A stretch of 64,000 bases of DNA from Streptomyces anulatus (GTDB lineage: Bacteria; Actinomycetota; Actinomycetes; Streptomycetales; Streptomycetaceae): contig NZ_BMVK01000010.1 of the NCBI RefSeq assembly GCF_014650675.1, positions 1-64,000 on the forward strand, in the 5' to 3' direction. Below the pieces are notes generated by a model. It saw nothing but the letters and a program-made list of their open reading frames with translations. It was not told the origin of the DNA and made no database searches. How positions within the stretch are numbered: the first letter of the stretch is position 1; every line of letters starts with the position of its first letter. A program made the position numbers and the translations under genes. This document shows positions 50,298 to 59,157 of the stretch, in pieces.

Positions 50298-52943
50298 ATG
50301 TTGCTCGCCGACCGCGAGCGGCGACTCGTCATGGACGGTCAGTGGCTCTGCCTGTTCGCCCCGCGCCCTCTCGGGGATGAGATCCCGGGCCACGGCTGGA
50401 AGCTGCACATCTCCGCCCGCCCGAACGACCTGCCGTCACTTGTGGATCTGGTCGTTCCCGTGCTGCTGCGTTACCTCTGCGACGCCAAGTTCGCCCGTGA
50501 TACCGAAGTGCTGGGTGCCATGAACAGCGGTGATCGGGACCCCGCGCTCGTCGGGAAGGCGATCACCGTCTATCCGCGCGTGGAGGATGTGACGGTACTC
50601 GGCACTGAACTGGCCGACCTGCTGTCCGGGCGGCCCGGCCCCCGCGTACTCAGTGACCGGCGGATCCGGCCCGACGCTCCCGTCTATTACCGCTACGGTC
50701 CGTTCCGGGCCACAGGTGTCGACGATGCCGCGCTTGCCATGACCGGCCCCGACGGATCGCGTTTTCCCGGGCGCGCTGGTACCCGCTACCGTCAGCCACC
50801 GTGGGCCGCCGACCCGTTCCGTCCTGCCGCCCCGCCCCCCGGCGGCCCCGCCCGTCTGATCGGCGGGCGGTACCGGCTCACCACGGGCATCACCCGTTCC
50901 GCGCACGGCGACGTCTACCGCGCGGTGGACATCGCAACCCGCGAGCATCTGATCGTCAAACAGGCCAGAGCCCACGCCGGTGAGGACACGAACGGTGTCG
51001 ATGCCCGCGGCCGCCTGCGCCACGAGCACGCAGTCCTGGCGGCCCTGGCCGGCGTCGACGGCGTCCCCGAGGTCCGCGAACAGCTCCGGCACGGTGACGA
51101 CGAGTACCTGGTCACCACCGACTGCGGTCCCCGCGACCTGCGCCGCGACGTACTGGCCCACGGCCCTTTCCCATCAGGTGCCGCCATGCTGTCTGCGGGC
51201 TCAGAACCCGCCGACAGGATCGCGACCGGCCGCGGAATCAACGCGCTGGCACGCCGTCTGCTGGGCATACTCGACAGCGTGCATGCCCGAGGCGTCTTGG
51301 TCGGCGATCTCAAACCCTCCAACGTCGTGCTCGGCGACAACGGTGCCGCGCACCTCGTGGACTTCGGCGTCAGCGCACTGCACGGCGACCGGCCCACCGG
51401 TGCGACCCCGGGCTACTCGATGCCGGTGTACCGCACAGACATGCCAGCCGAACCGGCCGACGACCTGTACGCGCTCGGAGCGACCCTGCACTTCGCTCTG
51501 ACCGGCATGGATCCGGTAGTCGTCGACTGTGATGACGACGTCAACCGCGACCGCACCTTCACCTGTCTGGCTGCCGCACTCCCGGGCGCCGGGCACCGGC
51601 CGGTACGCGAACTGGTCGCCGGGCTCATGCACCCCGACGCGGCACAGCGCGCAGCCTGCGTGCAACGGTGGCGTGCGGAGGCACATCCCTTGGCCCCTGA
51701 GCGCAGGATTCCACGCCCGAGGGTGACTCCAGGCATGCTGGACGACCTGATCGCACACACCGTGGCGACCTGTGTGAGCGCCGTGGCCGAACTCCCCACA
51801 GGATCAGCCCGAGACGGGCAGCAAGGCTTCGGAGTGACGCTCTACGACGGAGCGGCAGGCGTGGGCCTGGAACTCCTGCACCACACGCAGCAGCCAGGCG
51901 TGCCCCAGGCGGTGGTGGACCTCGCCCACCGGACCGCGCACCACCCCACGCTGGCGACATTGACTGCCGCGCTCCACATCGGCCGTACCGGAGTCGACCT
52001 CTTCCTCGACTCCGCCACCATGCTGAACGACGCACCGGCACCTGCCACTCCGCAGAGCGTGCTCCCCTACGACGACACCGGTGATCAGATCAGTGGCGCG
52101 GCCGGTGCCGGGACCGGACTGCTGACGTTGGCCCAGCGCGCCCGGACGGCAGGTCGCGAAGAAGAGGCACGCGCGCGATTGGCCGCAGCGGAAGAGTGCG
52201 TCCGAGGACTGCTGGCCGCGCGGGCCGGGAGGGCGCGCGCCGAACCGCAGAGTTCGGCGGCGGACTCCGAAGCGGCGTTCACGTTGGGTTTTGCCCACGG
52301 CCGCGCGGGTGTCATCCACTTCCTGCACGCCTACCACCGCTTCACCGGCGATCCGGCCGCCGGTGCGGCCGCACGCCAGGATCTGGCCGAACTGATCTCG
52401 CACACCCCGAGGTTGCTGGCGCTGGCTGCCCGTCCCCAAGCCCACCGGCGCTATGGATCCTGGTGCCGCGGGCTCGCAGGTATCGGCACCCTGCTGATCG
52501 AGACGGGCAGGCATGAGGGGGACCTGCCCACAACGGATCTGGGCGTACGGTGCGCCTGGGCATGCCGTGATCTCGCACCCCGGATGAGCCCTGTCTCCCA
52601 GTGCTGCGGACTGTCCGGTGTCGGTGAGCTACTCATCGACGCTGCGGCCGTCACTGGCGATGAACGGTTGCACCGAGCCGCCGAGGACGTGGCAGGGCTG
52701 ATCCTGGCCCGCAGTGGTGGCACCATGCGGAAGCCGCTGTTTCCCGACAACACCCTTGCGGCATCAGGACCGGGCTGGGCGACCGGAAGCGCGGGCGTCC
52801 TCTCTTTCCTGCGTCGTCTGCGCGATCGGGGCGGCCCGCGGCTGTGGACCGACACGTCGGCGGAAGCGCCTTCCCGGCCCGGCATCGGTCCGGTCGGCCG
52901 GCACGTCCTGGAAAGCACCCCCGCAGCACGCCACCGCACCTAG
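50298..52943 (+). CDS. Class IV lanthipeptide synthetase (LanL)
   Basis: 881 residues from ATG 50298 (other in-frame starts: GTG 50229 inside the hairpin, ATG 50331). The first ~190 residues resemble the phospho-Ser/Thr lyase region of LanL/LanKC proteins (WKLHISARPNDLPSLVDLVV, DRRIRPDAPVYYRYGPF). A Ser/Thr kinase domain follows (VGDLKPSN with Asp337, VDFG with Asp355). The C-terminal third is a LanC-like cyclase with zinc-ligand candidates Cys723 (SWCRG) and Cys769/Cys770 (QCCGLSG). Zinc ligands separate class IV from class III. The CCG in place of CHG recalls LanM enzymes such as ProcM that carry three Cys ligands. It should phosphorylate, dehydrate and cyclise the upstream peptide. No transporter or leader protease is nearby. 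Confidence 0.88.
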   Translation: MLLADRERRLVMDGQWLCLFAPRPLGDEIPGHGWKLHISARPNDLPSLVDLVVPVLLRYLCDAKFARDTEVLGAMNSGDRDPALVGKAITVYPRVEDVTVLGTELADLLSGRPGPRVLSDRRIRPDAPVYYRYGPFRATGVDDAALAMTGPDGSRFPGRAGTRYRQPPWAADPFRPAAPPPGGPARLIGGRYRLTTGITRSAHGDVYRAVDIATREHLIVKQARAHAGEDTNGVDARGRLRHEHAVLAALAGVDGVPEVREQLRHGDDEYLVTTDCGPRDLRRDVLAHGPFPSGAAMLSAGSEPADRIATGRGINALARRLLGILDSVHARGVLVGDLKPSNVVLGDNGAAHLVDFGVSALHGDRPTGATPGYSMPVYRTDMPAEPADDLYALGATLHFALTGMDPVVVDCDDDVNRDRTFTCLAAALPGAGHRPVRELVAGLMHPDAAQRAACVQRWRAEAHPLAPERRIPRPRVTPGMLDDLIAHTVATCVSAVAELPTGSARDGQQGFGVTLYDGAAGVGLELLHHTQQPGVPQAVVDLAHRTAHHPTLATLTAALHIGRTGVDLFLDSATMLNDAPAPATPQSVLPYDDTGDQISGAAGAGTGLLTLAQRARTAGREEEARARLAAAEECVRGLLAARAGRARAEPQSSAADSEAAFTLGFAHGRAGVIHFLHAYHRFTGDPAAGAAARQDLAELISHTPRLLALAARPQAHRRYGSWCRGLAGIGTLLIETGRHEGDLPTTDLGVRCAWACRDLAPRMSPVSQCCGLSGVGELLIDAAAVTGDERLHRAAEDVAGLILARSGGTMRKPLFPDNTLAASGPGWATGSAGVLSFLRRLRDRGGPRLWTDTSAEAPSRPGIGPVGRHVLESTPAARHRT

Positions 52944-53182
52944 ACCCGGCGCGAGGCGGGCCGTGGGCGGGTACGCCATGGAGAGCCGTGACGCGGGCGG
53001 TAGCCCCCGGCTCGCACCGACAGGGACACCGGCGGTAGACCCGCCCGTGCGGCAGTACGATGCATAGCCCTGACCGGCAGTCAAGGTCACCCGGGGCCCG
53101 GAGCTACGCTCCCTTCATACCGGTGCCGGTACGAGGGCGTGGCGGACGGGACCGCTCCCAGGAATACGTCTGCCGGGTCGCG

Positions 53183-53329
53183 ATGCGCACCGACCTGGCC
53201 GCCAAAGCTGGGGACCAACTTTCACGCAGCGAGGCCAACCAGATCGAGGCAGGGAAGGCCCGCATGCGGCGCGAGCGAAAGACGGCAGCACCCGAAGAAC
53301 GCGCGCAGCCCGGCGGCCGCCGCCGATGA
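53183..53329 (+). CDS. Possible small basic protein
   Basis: A 48-residue frame (MRTDLAAKAGDQLSRSEANQ then IEAGKARMRRERK) with helical, charged character. It ends 1 bp before the possible GTG start of the next frame. There is no known family. It may be the N-terminal half of a gene broken by a frameshift. Confidence 0.35.
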   Translation: MRTDLAAKAGDQLSRSEANQIEAGKARMRRERKTAAPEERAQPGGRRR

Positions 53330-53330
53330 G

Positions 53331-53618
53331 GTGGTGCACGGCCTGGTCGTGCAGTCGGCCGACCGGCGGCAGTCGATCGGCGAGCTGGGCCGCGCGCTCA
53401 CCACGGCAACTGAAGCCCGGCCGCTACCCGGTTGGCCCACCGACGCCGGCCGCACCGAGAAGCTCGGGTGGTGCCAGGCCCGCACCACGCTGCTAGAGGC
53501 GGTCGTACGCCACCACCTCGCTCACCTGCTCGCCGCCATTGTCGAGCTCGGCGGTGAGCTGGAGCTCCCAGATACTCGTAGGGGGCGGTTCAGGCGCGCG
53601 GTCGTCCCGGAAGGCTGA
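53331..53618 (+). CDS. Hypothetical protein, possibly frameshifted partner of the preceding frame
   Basis: About 95 residues from GTG 53331 (VVHGLVVQSADRRQSIGELG, LEAVVRHHLAHLLAAIVELG). It looks helical and protein-like, but the family is unknown. The frame is open upstream, so it could be the C-terminal half of one gene with the preceding frame. Confidence 0.4.
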   Translation: MVHGLVVQSADRRQSIGELGRALTTATEARPLPGWPTDAGRTEKLGWCQARTTLLEAVVRHHLAHLLAAIVELGGELELPDTRRGRFRRAVVPEG

Positions 53619-53622
53619 GCGG

Positions 53623-54012
53623 TCAGCGTCGGCCGCCGCCGATGCGGCGGTCGTCGGCCAGTCCGGTAAGCGGGCCGAACTCGCAGGCAAGCTGGTTCCA
53701 CGTCAGAACCTCGCCACAGCGGGCCGGGAACTCCTTCGGGTCGAACTCGGGCATGGTCCAGGTGCCGGTGCCCCGGTCCCGCAGCCACAGGTCCCCGTCA
53801 CCGTCGACCACGGTCGGCGGGACCGGTACGGGCTCGGCCTGATCGGTGGGCTCCCAGGTGACCCGGCCAGGGTGGGAAACGCGGCGCAGCTCGGTCGTGG
53901 CCAGCCGCGCGGCCAAGTCACGGGTGGACTCTTCGGCCTCCTTGACCGACGCGAGTCGGAACGCGTCGTCAAGTACGGGCAGGGCTGGATTCTTGCTGCG
54001 CTTTGAACTCAT
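53623..54012 (-). CDS. Hypothetical protein
   Basis: 129 residues from ATG 54012, which has GGAGG 9 nt upstream. The N-terminal half is charged and helical (DDAFRLASVKEAEESTRDLA). The C-terminal half contains TVVDGDGDLWLRDRGTGTWT, a pattern of small repeat-like WxxxxG elements seen in actinobacterial hypothetical proteins. There is no membrane segment. The function is unknown. It is convergent with the frame at 53331. Confidence 0.55.
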   Translation of the reverse strand: MSSKRSKNPALPVLDDAFRLASVKEAEESTRDLAARLATTELRRVSHPGRVTWEPTDQAEPVPVPPTVVDGDGDLWLRDRGTGTWTMPEFDPKEFPARCGEVLTWNQLACEFGPLTGLADDRRIGGGRR

Positions 54013-54164
54013 ACGCTGACTACCTCCGGTAGGGGGCGTCACATCCGTTATGGCACCCCGCAGAGGAACACGGTATCCGAGGCGGGAGCCGGGCCGGCTA
54101 CGACCACTGTCCAGGTGGAGGCACTGGCACTCCGGGCGGCGGGGCTGGGTTCTCTCGTCAACTG

Positions 54165-54510
54165 TCACGCCCGGATCAGGAGTGATGCGAGGATGACGGC
54201 CGTTTCGTAGGACTGGGCGGCCTTGTCGTAGCGGTAGCGATGCCGCGCCACTGTTTCAGGCGGTTGGAGCAGCGTTCCACGACGTTGCGGTGCTTGCAGA
54301 CCTCTCGGTCGAAGGCGGGCGACTGTCGGAGGCCAGGTGGATCTTGCTGGTCAGACCACCGCTGGACCGGCCGAGGGTCGGGTCGCGGAGCCCCCTTTTC
54401 GGGCCCTCACCGCATGCTGGTGGGCCCGGCCGATCGTGGAATCGACGGACACCAGCCACTCGATCGGAGGGAGCGAGGCTGCGTGCATGTGAAACTTCCG
54501 TGTGGGCTCT
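54165..54510 (-). pseudogene. IS5-family transposase remnant
   Basis: Minus-strand reading gives EWLVSVDSTIGRAHQHA (DDE-type segment), then after a frame change GGLTSKIHLASD and finally CKHRNVVERCSNRLKQWRGI with ATRYDKAAQSYETAVILASL up to TGA at 54165. These are conserved blocks of IS5-family transposases in the right order but in different frames, so the gene is broken. Confidence 0.75.
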
Positions 54511-54575
54511 GTTGCCTGTTCCGGCTGGTCGGTGGTGACAGTCGCTTTGATGGCAGTTTGCGAAGGAAAGTTGGT

Positions 54576-55775
54576 TTGTTACCGGTGGACAGACCCAGCG
54601 CGGTCGAGCGTTCTCTGCGCGAGGCCGCGCCTCATGAGATCTTCGATGTGATCCGTTCCCTGATCGAGGGCCGCCACGGCGCCCTGGCGGTTGATCTTTT
54701 GTTGGTCGACTACGCCATGACGAGGTTGCAGCCCGTTGGGGTCCTGCCGTACACCCGCCCTCCGGTGCCGGTGTACGACAGTGCCCCTGGCCGTGCGTTC
54801 GGTTCCCAGGAAGTGCACTGCGTCCACGACCCCTCGGCATCAACGGCGGCGGTCTACCTGCCGGTCAGCGTCCGCGGTGATCGGCTCGGCATCCTCGGCG
54901 TCACCCTTCGGGTGGGCCAGGATCAGGAACTTGACGCAGCGGTGCTGGAGGATCTGCAAGAGTGCGCCGATGCGCTGGCGCACGAGGTGGTGGTCGCGGA
55001 GAGGGACACCGACCTCTTTTTGCAGGCCCGTAGGGCGGAACGTCTGACGTTGGCGGCCGAGATGCAGTGGCAGCTGCTGCCTGGGCGCTCATGTTCCCGC
55101 CCTGAGTACAGCCTGGGAGCCCAGCTGGAGCCCGCCTACGCTATTTTCGGCGACTGCTTCGACTGGTCGGCTTCTGCCGATGATCTGTACGTGACTGTCA
55201 GCAACGGCATGGGTGAGGGCATCGACGCCGCACTGCTGACCAACCTCTGCATCAATGCGCTGCGCAATGCTCGCCGAGCCGGCCTGAGCCTGAGTGACCA
55301 GGCGTTTCTGGCCGATCAGGCGGTGTACGGGCAACACGGGGGAGAGCGGTACCTTTCGACGCTGCTGTTCCGTTTCCACCTTCCGACCGGGGAGGTGGAG
55401 ATCATCGATGCCGGGTCGCCCCGGGTGTGGCGGGTGCGTGAGGGGGTCGTCGAGCCGATCGAGCTGGAGGCGCAGATGCCTCTGGGGATGTTCGAGGACA
55501 CCGTCTACGTTCCGCAGCACTTCCGGGTCGAACCCGGTGACCGTCTGCTGTTCATCAGCGACGGCGTCTACGATGCCCTGTCCCCGGGCGGTGAGAAGTA
55601 CAGTCTTCGCGCACTGGCGTCGTCGATCAGCAGTACGCGTTTGCTGCCCGCCCCGCAGGTGCCGAGGGTGATGTTGCAGGAGTTGCTGGGGCACCGCGGC
55701 TCCGGTCCGGCGGTCGACGACTCCCTCGTGATGTGCCTGGACTGGCACGGCCGTTCTTCGATCCGCGACCGCTAG
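54576..55775 (+). CDS. SpoIIE/PP2C-type phosphatase with GAF-like N-terminus
   Basis: About 399 residues. The first ~150 (DVIRSLIEGRHGALAVDLLL, AVYLPVSVRGDRLGILGVTL) look like a GAF-type sensory domain. A PP2C_SIG domain follows (IFGDCFDW, LPTGEVEIIDAGSP, LLFISDGVYDAL, VDDSLVMCLD). The second metal site, usually G-D-V-x-G-x-G, reads SNGMGEG, so the Asp is replaced by Asn. The start is unsure: TTG 54576 has AAGGAA at good distance; GTG 54585 is an alternative. If TTG is used, codon 2 is TTA. It probably acts on a phosphorylated STAS protein. Confidence 0.8.
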   Translation: MLPVDRPSAVERSLREAAPHEIFDVIRSLIEGRHGALAVDLLLVDYAMTRLQPVGVLPYTRPPVPVYDSAPGRAFGSQEVHCVHDPSASTAAVYLPVSVRGDRLGILGVTLRVGQDQELDAAVLEDLQECADALAHEVVVAERDTDLFLQARRAERLTLAAEMQWQLLPGRSCSRPEYSLGAQLEPAYAIFGDCFDWSASADDLYVTVSNGMGEGIDAALLTNLCINALRNARRAGLSLSDQAFLADQAVYGQHGGERYLSTLLFRFHLPTGEVEIIDAGSPRVWRVREGVVEPIELEAQMPLGMFEDTVYVPQHFRVEPGDRLLFISDGVYDALSPGGEKYSLRALASSISSTRLLPAPQVPRVMLQELLGHRGSGPAVDDSLVMCLDWHGRSSIRDR

Positions 55776-55887
55776 CCCTGCAGAACCGGGGTATGTGGTT
55801 CTCACGTGAAGAAACTGCAACCTTCTCCGCGCGGGGCCCGGGCAGAGGGGGTGGCAGGTTGTCAGGCAGCGACAGCATGAGTGATGG

Positions 55888-55901
55888 TTGCCTTCAGGCA
55901 A
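55888..55901. promoter_or_regulatory. Perfect palindrome upstream of the signalling operon
   Basis: TTGCCT-TC-AGGCAA is a perfect inverted repeat 48 bp before the start of the PAS-GAF-phosphatase gene, in the 173-bp gap between the two phosphatase genes. It is a candidate operator. Confidence 0.5.
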
Positions 55902-55948
55902 TCGTCTAGTTGATGAGGTGAGGGGTCCGCCCAGCGGATCCTCAATAT

Positions 55949-57607
55949 TTGGCTTCCACTCAAGCGCGAACCGTCGCGGACACGCGGCCGGACTCCCTGT
56001 GGGGCAGGGCCCCGTATCCGGTGCTGGTCGCTGACCTCCGGGGTGTGGTGGTGCGGTGCAACGACGCTGCCGGCCTCATTCTGCCCGCCGCGGCCCCGGG
56101 GGCATCCCTGACCGATGTGGCTCCGGCGTGGCTCTGTGCCGCCCACACCAGGATCGGCTCTCCCGGCCCCCATGCGGTCCCGGCGGACACCGAAGAGGCA
56201 CTGCGCGGCACCATCGCCGGGCGCCGTTTCGAGGCGCACCCCACAGCACTGGGTGACGGCTCGGTGGCGTGGTGGCTGGTGGATGACACCGACCACCAGC
56301 TCGCCCGGGAAGCCCTGCTCATGGAGCGGGAGCGGACCGCGTTTCTCGCGAAGGCGTCCAACGTTCTGCTCTCCTCCCTCAACCTGGGGCGCTGCATGGA
56401 TGTGACCGCGCAGTTGGCGGCCGAGAGTCTCGCGGACGTGGCGCTGGCCATCGCGCCCAGCCGCAGCAGCCGGCTCCCGGTGGTGACCTGTCTGCGCGGC
56501 GGTACGCCTGTCCTGGCGGACATGAGCGTGGACCCCGACGATGTGCCGGGCCTGGGGGAGGCTCTGCGCGGGTTTCCGCCGGTGCCCTCCCGCTGGATCG
56601 ACCCGGCAGCAGCCCCCGCGTGGCTGGTGCCCGAAGGATTCGGGCCGGTCGGCTCGATCGTGATCACCCCGCTGCCCGGGCATGGCGTCCCGGCCGGGGC
56701 CCTGGTCCTGCTGAGGAAAGCGCAGACGGCCTCGTTCAGCTCCGAGGAGGAAGTCTTCGCCCGCCTGTTCGCCGCCCGGGCCGGCGCGGCGATGTCCGCC
56801 GCCCGCCTCTACGCGGAGCAGACCGCGATCACCGATGTCCTGATGCGCGAACTCATGCCCCCGGCCCTCCACCAGATCTCCGGAGTGGATTTCGCCGGCG
56901 GCTACCGGCCCTCCGCGGACCACGAGCGCATCGGCGGAGACTTCTACGACGTCCACCCAGCCACCGTCGAGGGCGAAGCGTCCCTGGTCTCGCTCGGGGA
57001 CGTGTGCGGCAAGGGCCTGGAAGCCGCCGTTCTGACGGGCAAGATCCGAAACACCCTGCACGCCCTGCTCCCGCTGGCCGACGACCACTCACGGATGCTC
57101 GGCCTGCTGAACACCGCGCTCCTGAACTCCCACCACGCCCGGTTCGTGACCCTGGTCCTGGCCTCCGCCCGGCGCCGAGGCAACCAGGTGGACCTCGCGC
57201 TGACCAGCGCCGGCCACCCCAGTCCGTTGATCATCCGCGCGGACGGCACCGTCCACGAAGCCGACACCCGCGGCACCCTCATCGGCGCTCTCCCCGCCAT
57301 CACCGCCGTCACCATCACCGAATCCCTGGCTCCCGGGGAGTCCTGCGTCCTGTACACCGACGGCATCACCGAGGCCAAGGGCGGTCCTATGGGCGATGAC
57401 CTGTTCGGCGACGAGCGCCTCAAGCGCGCGCTCGCGGGCTGCGTGGGAATGCCGGCCGAGGGCATCGTCGAACACGTGCAGATGCTGGCCGCCCAGTGGC
57501 TGGGCAACCGCCGTCACGACGACATGGCCGTCGTCGTGATCTCCGCACCCCGCACCCACCACCTGAGCGCGGTGAACGGACACACCCGGGGCAGGTTCAC
57601 CGCATGA
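55949..57607 (+). CDS. PAS-GAF-SpoIIE (PP2C-type) phosphatase
   Basis: 552 residues from TTG 55949; no better start is visible. A PAS domain (LWGRAPYPVLVADLRGVVVR, about 20-130), a GAF domain (about 145-300; FLAKASNVLLSSLNLGRCMD) and a PP2C_SIG phosphatase domain (about 320-545) are present. All usual metal motifs are kept: IGGDFYD, SLGDVCGKG and RRHDDMAVV. Such enzymes dephosphorylate STAS anti-anti-sigma proteins in partner-switching. The stop overlaps the next start (ATGA, 57604-57607), linking it to the cobalamin-binding protein, with the STAS gene next. Confidence 0.88.
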   Translation: MASTQARTVADTRPDSLWGRAPYPVLVADLRGVVVRCNDAAGLILPAAAPGASLTDVAPAWLCAAHTRIGSPGPHAVPADTEEALRGTIAGRRFEAHPTALGDGSVAWWLVDDTDHQLAREALLMERERTAFLAKASNVLLSSLNLGRCMDVTAQLAAESLADVALAIAPSRSSRLPVVTCLRGGTPVLADMSVDPDDVPGLGEALRGFPPVPSRWIDPAAAPAWLVPEGFGPVGSIVITPLPGHGVPAGALVLLRKAQTASFSSEEEVFARLFAARAGAAMSAARLYAEQTAITDVLMRELMPPALHQISGVDFAGGYRPSADHERIGGDFYDVHPATVEGEASLVSLGDVCGKGLEAAVLTGKIRNTLHALLPLADDHSRMLGLLNTALLNSHHARFVTLVLASARRRGNQVDLALTSAGHPSPLIIRADGTVHEADTRGTLIGALPAITAVTITESLAPGESCVLYTDGITEAKGGPMGDDLFGDERLKRALAGCVGMPAEGIVEHVQMLAAQWLGNRRHDDMAVVVISAPRTHHLSAVNGHTRGRFTA

Positions 57608-58701
57608 GAACCAGTGCATCGCCCCGCCTCCCTCGGAGCGCGCCCCTGGACCAGCTCGCGGAGCAGCTGTGGGAGGCGGTCTCGTCCGCGGACGAGTACA
57701 CCGCCACCGAGCTCGTGCTGCGCATGCTCGACGACGGCGCCGACCCGGAGGCGGTCCTGCTGGATGTGGTCGCCAAGGTGCAGAGCCGCGTCGGCGAGGA
57801 ATGGGCGGCCAACCGGATCAGCGTCGCCCAGGAGCACGCGGCCACCGCCATCAACGAACGGGCCGTCGCAGCGGTCAGCGTGCACCCCGCCGCCCGCACC
57901 GCTGCCACCCGGGGCCGGATCACCGTGGCCTGTGTGGACGGTGAATGGCACGGACTGCCCGCGCGCCTGCTGGCCGAAGTTCTGAAGCTGCGGGGCTGGC
58001 GGGTGGACTACCTCGGCGCTCAGGTCCCCACCCCGCACCTGATCACCCACCTCCACAACACCCGGGCCGACGCGGTCGCGCTCTCCAGCTCGATCGCCAC
58101 CCGGCTGCCCACCGCGCACGCCGCGATCACCGCCTGCCAGGCCATCGGCGTCCCCGTCCTCGTCGGCGGCGCGGCCTTCGGACCTCAGGGCCGCTACGCG
58201 AAACTGCTGGGCGCCGAGGCGTGGGCACCCGACGCCCGCGCCGCCGCCGACCACCTCGCCCAAGGGCCACTGCCCAGGCCACAGGCCGACCACCAGCAAT
58301 TCGACGACCTGCCCCATCTGAGCGACCAGGAGTACACCATGGTCGCCCGCAACAGCACCTCCCTCGTGCGCCACGTCTTCACCGCACTGGAGGACGCCTG
58401 TCCCGCGATGCGCTCCTACAGCGACCTCCAGCGCGAGCGCACCGCGGAAGACCTCAAGCACATCGTGGACTTCCTCGCCACCGCCCTCTACCTCGACGAC
58501 GAGGAACTCTTCACGTGGTTCATCACCTGGACCGCGCAGATTCTCCAAGCGCGAGGCGTCCCCGAAATGAGTGTGCCGCCGGCGCTGGTCCTTCTGGCCC
58601 GCGAGTTGGGTGACTTCCCCCGCGCCGCCCGCATCCTCCACGCCGCAACCCGCACCCTCGTCACCGACCCCACCACCACCGCCGCCGGGAACGCCGTATG
58701 A
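57604..58701 (+). CDS. Cobalamin-binding protein with photoreceptor-like Wx9EH motif
   Basis: 365 residues. About residues 15-100 form a four-helix B12-binding-2 type domain with W67-x9-E77-H78, the motif that covers the upper face of adenosylcobalamin in CarH/LitR photoreceptors. About 103-225 form a Rossmann-like B12-binding domain with E114-W-H116 (candidate lower axial His), DYLGAQVPTPHLI and ALSSSIATRLPTAH. The C-terminal ~130 residues are helical and of unknown role; no DNA-binding domain is present. It overlaps the phosphatase upstream and the STAS gene downstream (58698-58701) by 4 bp each, so it may pass a light or cobalamin signal to that switch; this is inference. Confidence 0.85.
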   Translation: MRTSASPRLPRSAPLDQLAEQLWEAVSSADEYTATELVLRMLDDGADPEAVLLDVVAKVQSRVGEEWAANRISVAQEHAATAINERAVAAVSVHPAARTAATRGRITVACVDGEWHGLPARLLAEVLKLRGWRVDYLGAQVPTPHLITHLHNTRADAVALSSSIATRLPTAHAAITACQAIGVPVLVGGAAFGPQGRYAKLLGAEAWAPDARAAADHLAQGPLPRPQADHQQFDDLPHLSDQEYTMVARNSTSLVRHVFTALEDACPAMRSYSDLQRERTAEDLKHIVDFLATALYLDDEELFTWFITWTAQILQARGVPEMSVPPALVLLARELGDFPRAARILHAATRTLVTDPTTTAAGNAV

Positions 58702-59108
58702 CCACACACCCTCACCAGCTGCGCGTTACCACGCTCGAGACCCAGGACAGCGTCCGAGTAGAGGTCCACGGAGACCTCGACTACGACAACGCCGACCTCC
58801 TCGTCCACGAGGTCACTGCCCAGCTCACCGCCCGGCCGGGCCTGACCGACCTGCATCTGCACTGCGCTGAAATCGGAGCAGTCGACTCCATGGGCCTGTG
58901 CGCCTTGCTGATGATCAGCCGTCACACCGCCGCAGCAGGGGTGCGGCTGCACCTGGACGAGCGGTCCGCGAAACTCGACCGGCTCCTGGATCTCACCGGT
59001 ACCCTTGACCACCTCACGGCCCCGCCCCCGACCGGAACCGTGAGGTCCTCAATGACGGGGGAGAGTACCACGGCTATCCGCCCTACCGAGCCGGACGGCC
59101 TCACCTGA
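58698..59108 (+). CDS. STAS-domain anti-anti-sigma factor
   Basis: 136 residues. A STAS domain (VRVEVHGDLDYDNADLLVHE, LHLHCAEIGAVDSMGLCALL) with the phosphorylation site Ser64 in VDSMGL, followed by a Thr/Pro-rich tail. STAS proteins of this kind are phosphorylated by an RsbW-like kinase and dephosphorylated by SpoIIE/RsbU-type enzymes, freeing a sigma factor. No kinase or sigma gene lies beside it, so the partners must be elsewhere. Confidence 0.9.
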   Translation: MTTHPHQLRVTTLETQDSVRVEVHGDLDYDNADLLVHEVTAQLTARPGLTDLHLHCAEIGAVDSMGLCALLMISRHTAAAGVRLHLDERSAKLDRLLDLTGTLDHLTAPPPTGTVRSSMTGESTTAIRPTEPDGLT

Positions 59109-59157
59109 GCCACTTCCCGGCTGTTCTCCGGGCAGAAGCACACACCGACGGGCAATC

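Noticed and set aside
50232-50523. Ser/Cys-rich frame as a second lanthipeptide precursor
   Set aside because: It overlaps the LanL N-terminal coding frame, has no ribosome site, and its composition is what a shifted reading of LanL gives.
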